64,000 bases of DNA from Psilocybe azurescens (taxonomy: Eukaryota; Basidiomycota; Agaricomycetes; Agaricales; Agrocybaceae). Of this stretch, positions 60,347 to 64,000 are shown piece by piece (the stretch's first letter is position 1; each line of letters starts with the position of its first letter). The stretch covers positions 62,001-126,000 of the forward strand of contig JAJIRX010000714.1 of NCBI GenBank assembly GCA_023853785.1. The letters run 5' to 3'. The position numbers and the translations under genes were made by a program. The notes under the pieces are model-generated. The model saw only the letters and a list, made by a program, of their open reading frames with translations. It made no database searches and was not told where the DNA came from.

Positions 60347-60875
60347 GATATGCCTGTCAAAACACTAGAGTCGTAGAAAAACAGTGAGAAATCAAGAAAT
60401 ATCCGGAGATCCAAATAGATATAGGAAGAGTTGAGGGAGAGTGTCGAGAGTGGCAAGTAAACAGACGCGTTGAATTCCTGTCAATCCGCGGGAGCTCGGG
60501 TACAATCTACATAAACATCACGTGTATAAGGGCACCAAACCTTCAAAGTTACAAGTAACGCTAAAGATAATTGTTTACAAGATTAAAACACAAGTATTAT
60601 AATTCAATAAATTTACTAATAGCTGTTAAACTTAAAAGAGTATTTATACTGACAGAATAGAAATTTCAATAAGTATTTCTTCAATCTGTGGTGTCAATAT
60701 TAACAGATATTAACACCCAAACGCCATCATGTGACCTTGAGCGCGTTCATCACGCGCGTGTTTGCCTCGCGTCACGCTCATCATTTCCCAATTAAGAGAT
60801 TGCAAACCTGAAAATTGGTCAGGTCGTGCCACTCGTACAACTCTGTTCAACTCCCTTTCACAGAATCCTTAATCC
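60347..60875. promoter_or_regulatory. Divergent SPC7 / kinesin-6 promoter with MCB-like ACGCG elements
   Basis: 529 bp between two mitotic genes. ACGCGT at 60475-60480, GCGCGT at about 60741-60746 and a palindromic ACGCGCGT at 60752-60759, with another CGCGTCACGC at about 60768-60777. The middle (60560-60720) is strongly AT-rich. ACGCGN is the core of the G1/S MBF site in yeasts; function here is inferred. Confidence 0.5.
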
Positions 60876-63800
60876 ATGTCGGGTAAATTAACAGCAACCA
60901 GGGCATCGTCCAGAGCCAAAACAACAACCACTGCCATTCCTACAGCGACGAGAACAACTAGAGCACGGGCGGCCACCGGGAAGAGTGCCGCACCCGTTAT
61001 TGAAACACCAGCCCCAGTAGCGGTCAAGAAGAATGTCGGCAGGAAACCTCTCGTGAGCAAAGACAACTCCGTTGATGTCCCTGCGCCTGCGAACAAGCCG
61101 AAAGCAAAGACTGCCCCAGTTCGAAAAGCTGGCAAATTGGCCATTGAAGGAGGAGACTCTGAACGGGAGCCCATTATGGTGAGCTGGCTTCTTGTGGCAT
61201 GTCGACTACTTCCCTCAAATGTATCAAGGCATATCTTCGCATACGACCGCAGAATGGAGATGAAGAGCCTGCGGCTTCTCCTTATTTGACCCCACTTTCA
61301 GATACAAGTGTGAACATGACGGATCCGCAAGATTCTCAGAATGGTCGCTCCAAGTATCGATTTTCGACTGTGACGCCTTCGTCTCTGTACACTTTCTCTC
61401 ATGTGTTTCCTCCCAGTACGACACAATCCGATTTCTTTACCAAAACAACACTTCCCCTCGTAAAGGATGTTCTGGTCGGCCAAAATGGTCTTTTGTTCAC
61501 TTACGGCGTCACAAATTCTGGCAAAACATATACCGTGCAAGGTGGAGCAGATAAAGGCACTGCGGGAATTCTACCCAGATCTTTAGATGTCATCTTCAAC
61601 AGCATTGAAGGTTTGCATGGTGATGGAAGAGTAAGTGGAGATAGAATATCATCATTGATTCATCATCTTATGGGCTTTCTATTCTCAAGTATCGACCCGT
61701 GCGCTTGCACGGGGTAGAACTCTCCGATGATCTTGATTCTAGGGCACCTCCCACCATGCCTGAGCCTGCTTTAGCTGATGTCCTGGGATCTTTCGATACA
61801 GCCGAAACAGAATTCGACATCGATCCTACAATAATCTCAGTGGATCGTAACCACGAGTACACCATCTGGATATCGTACGCAGAAGTATACAACGAGAAGG
61901 TGTACGATCTCCTAGCTTCTGTGAAAGACGAATCAAATATTCGCCCCGAGGGTGCACGTCCACGGCCTACAGGAGGCCAATCTCTTCTTCTGACTAGGCA
62001 GGCCTTGCCTTTGAGACCGTCTCCTGCCTTCGATGCAATTGACACTGATTCTGGCGGAAAATACATCGCTGGTCTTCGTCAGTTCCGCGTCCACAGCGCT
62101 GCACAAGCAAAAGCACTTGTCAAACTCGGTCAGCTCCATCGCCGTGTCTTTGGTACATTAGCAAATAGTGAAAGCAGTAGAAGTCATGGTATGGTCATTA
62201 TAAAGGTGGTTAGAGGTCATCGAGGCGAACGAAGCGTACGTTTTCAACCCTGCTGTATAAGCATGTATTAAATGCTAAATATACAAACTACCAGGATCCA
62301 ACATCGTTGCAAATATCCAGACTAACTCTCGTTGATCTCGCAGGATCTGAACGCACGAAACATACCCATACAACAGGTGATCGACTGAAGGAGGCGGGAA
62401 ATATCAACAAATCACTTATGGTTCTTGGACAATGCTTGGAAGTGATGCGTTCTAATCAACGGAAAATTGGAATGAGCCTCTCCAGCGATTCAGTCAAGGA
62501 AGGTCGCGTCGATACAAGAGATGTAAAGAAAGGATTGGCTGTTGTTCCTTTTAGACACAGCAAACTAACTGAAGCTTTGATGGACTATTTCGTGGGCGAT
62601 GGAAAGACGGTATGCCAAAATTGACATGTGGCTAAAAAGTTTTAATCATTATCTTGCTTGCCCAGGTAATGATTGTCAACGTCAATCCTTACGATACAGG
62701 CTACGACGAGAATTCTCATGTAATGAAGTTCGCTGCTCTTGCAAGGGAGGTCTATGTTACTCCGGCACCTGCACCCCTCCAGCGGGTGCCCCAAGTGGGC
62801 CCAGGTAGCTTGCATGGAAAGAAAATAAAAAATTTAGGCCCTCTTACTCTGAGCGACCCCGAAATTGTGCCTCGTCCATTCACGAGAAAGGTTACTATTT
62901 CAATGAATGGCCATGAACACGGCAAGAAGCCGGTGGAAGCTATCCTTGAGGTTCGCGAGGGTATGTCAACATCTACACCTGTAATTTCGTTAGCTTACCG
63001 GCTTTTTGTAGACGATGAACCACATGAAGAACCCGACAGAGATCAGGACGACGATCCCATTAATCCTCTGGTTGATGCCCTTTTCGATGAAGTGGAACAT
63101 CTTCGTCTTCAGGTATGTCAGCTCTTACAATGCTGTACCTATGCGACCATCTCATCTGTCTGACTTCAGATTTTCGAATCTGAGATGAGATGCGCTCTAA
63201 TTGAAGCTGAAACCCGTGAAGAAGTCATGCGAGAAATGGAGGAGCGCATGAAGATGATGGAAGAAATGTACTCTAGGCGCTTGATGAGTGAGGTGAGTTG
63301 TCCACTGTCAAGATTACTTCCATTAATTACCAACTGTTAAAAATGCAGCTGGAACGGAATGAGCTAAAGACAGACGCTAAAATCGATATGCTACATCAAT
63401 CTGGCTTATTTGGCAGCCCTACGAAGGCTTCTCGCTATGTTGCTGTGCATGACGATCTCTCGGAGGAGGAGGAAGACGTTGAAATGAGCCTAGTAAGTAG
63501 AATCTTGACTCACCATCCCGTCTCTGCATTGATTGGACCCGAAAGGTTGATTACGGTGAAGAGAATTTCTCAGAGGACAATGAGGACGATGGCTCGATGT
63601 CATTGTCGCCTTTGGCGACGAAAACAAGCAAATCGCCCAGGAAGTCCAGTGTCGCCCCACAACCCGTCATTGAGAAGCGAAATTTTATCCCCGACCCTCC
63701 TATGCTGCCTTCAGATTCTGAGGATGCACAACTAACTGAAACAGATGTCAGTGATGAAGAAACACCCAGTACAGCTCCTTCGCGCACTACAGCAAGCGAG

Positions 63801-64000
63801 TCAAACTTCGATGACCAGGACGAAGATGAGTATACCGATGATGACGAAGACGAGGAAGAAGATGAATGGCAACCCCTTCTGCAAAGATGTCGAAGGGAAA
63901 GAGACCTCCTTCTCCCAGTGTCAGCTCTTCGCCCTCGAAAGCTCGTCAACCCGTTGTCTCAAAAGTGTCTTCGAAAAAATCCAGAGTCTCGAAACTGGCA
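60876..64000 (+). CDS. Kinesin-6 family motor (KIF20/KIF23/Klp9-like), 3' end outside window, one frame break
   Basis: A mitotic plus-end motor of the spindle midzone family. ATG 60876 opens a basic, Ala/Thr-rich tail (MSGKLTATRASSRAKTTTTA), then the motor: AYLRIRPQNGDEEPA, LPLVKDVLVGQNGLLFTYGV, P-loop GVTNSGKTYTVQGG, WISYAEVYNEKVYDLLASVK, switch I-like ANSESSRSHGMVIIK, switch II LVDLAGSERTKHTHTTGDRL, then KEAGNINKSLMVLGQCLEVM, FRHSKLTEALMDYFVGDGKT. The insertion before KEAGNIN and the long loop with VSVDRNHEY-like sequence fit kinesin-6. The neck and stalk follow (VDALFDEVEHLRLQIFESEM, EEVMREMEERMKMMEEMYSR). At 63873-63876 (CCCC) one more C turns the tail into PPSAKMSKGKRPPSPSVSS. The gene runs off the right edge. 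ATPase and microtubule-binding motifs are intact. Confidence 0.93.

Overview
The window is nuclear DNA of a filamentous basidiomycete, most likely a mushroom-forming agaricomycete. The evidence is the density of short GT-AG introns (about 45-65 nt, often 5-10 per gene), genes on both strands with compact divergent promoters, and the gene content: split fungal MCM3 and Spc7/KNL1, an agaricomycete-style P450, a GT32 glycosyltransferase, small GPI-anchored proteins and an OPT transporter. No prokaryotic, viral or transposon gene was recognised.

Layout. 0-8.3 kb: end of a transportin-3/Mtr10 gene, succinyl-CoA ligase alpha, an acyl-CoA-binding/ankyrin protein, mitochondrial ribosomal protein bS16m, importin alpha. 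8.3-13 kb: degenerate repeats, a cytochrome P450 and a D-2-hydroxyacid dehydrogenase. 13-22 kb: proteasome RPN2 divergent from COX13, two putative GPI-anchored secreted proteins, ribulose-phosphate epimerase. 22-33 kb: a type II membrane GT32 glycosyltransferase, pyruvate kinase, a gene-poor stretch with coding-like fragments, MCM3. 34-34.7 kb: a secreted precursor made of eleven tandem 13-residue units, each ending in Trp plus Lys-Arg or Arg-Arg. It looks like a kexin-processed repeat peptide precursor and is the most interesting locus here. 36-47 kb: PRP17, a Myb plus C2H2 zinc-finger protein, SGT2, PRP19, an OPT oligopeptide transporter. 49.8-56 kb: a TauD-type dioxygenase, ALG10, a Ser/Pro-rich coiled-coil protein. 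56-64 kb: kinetochore SPC7/KNL1 divergent from a kinesin-6 that runs off the right edge.

Most genes are housekeeping: import, TCA and glycolysis, proteasome, splicing, replication, mitosis, glycosylation. I see no obvious biosynthetic cluster around the P450 or the repeat peptide gene.

Many conserved genes (COX13, RPE1, MCM3, PRP17, PRP19, OPT, TauD, ALG10, SPC7, kinesin, 2-hydroxyacid dehydrogenase, P450) read in two frames that one added or removed base would join, usually in a run of 3-7 identical bases. About twenty such breaks in essential genes point to homopolymer errors in the assembly rather than pseudogenes. Gene models are therefore given across these breaks, and each break is noted. 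I read introns and frames by eye; no alignment or search was run.
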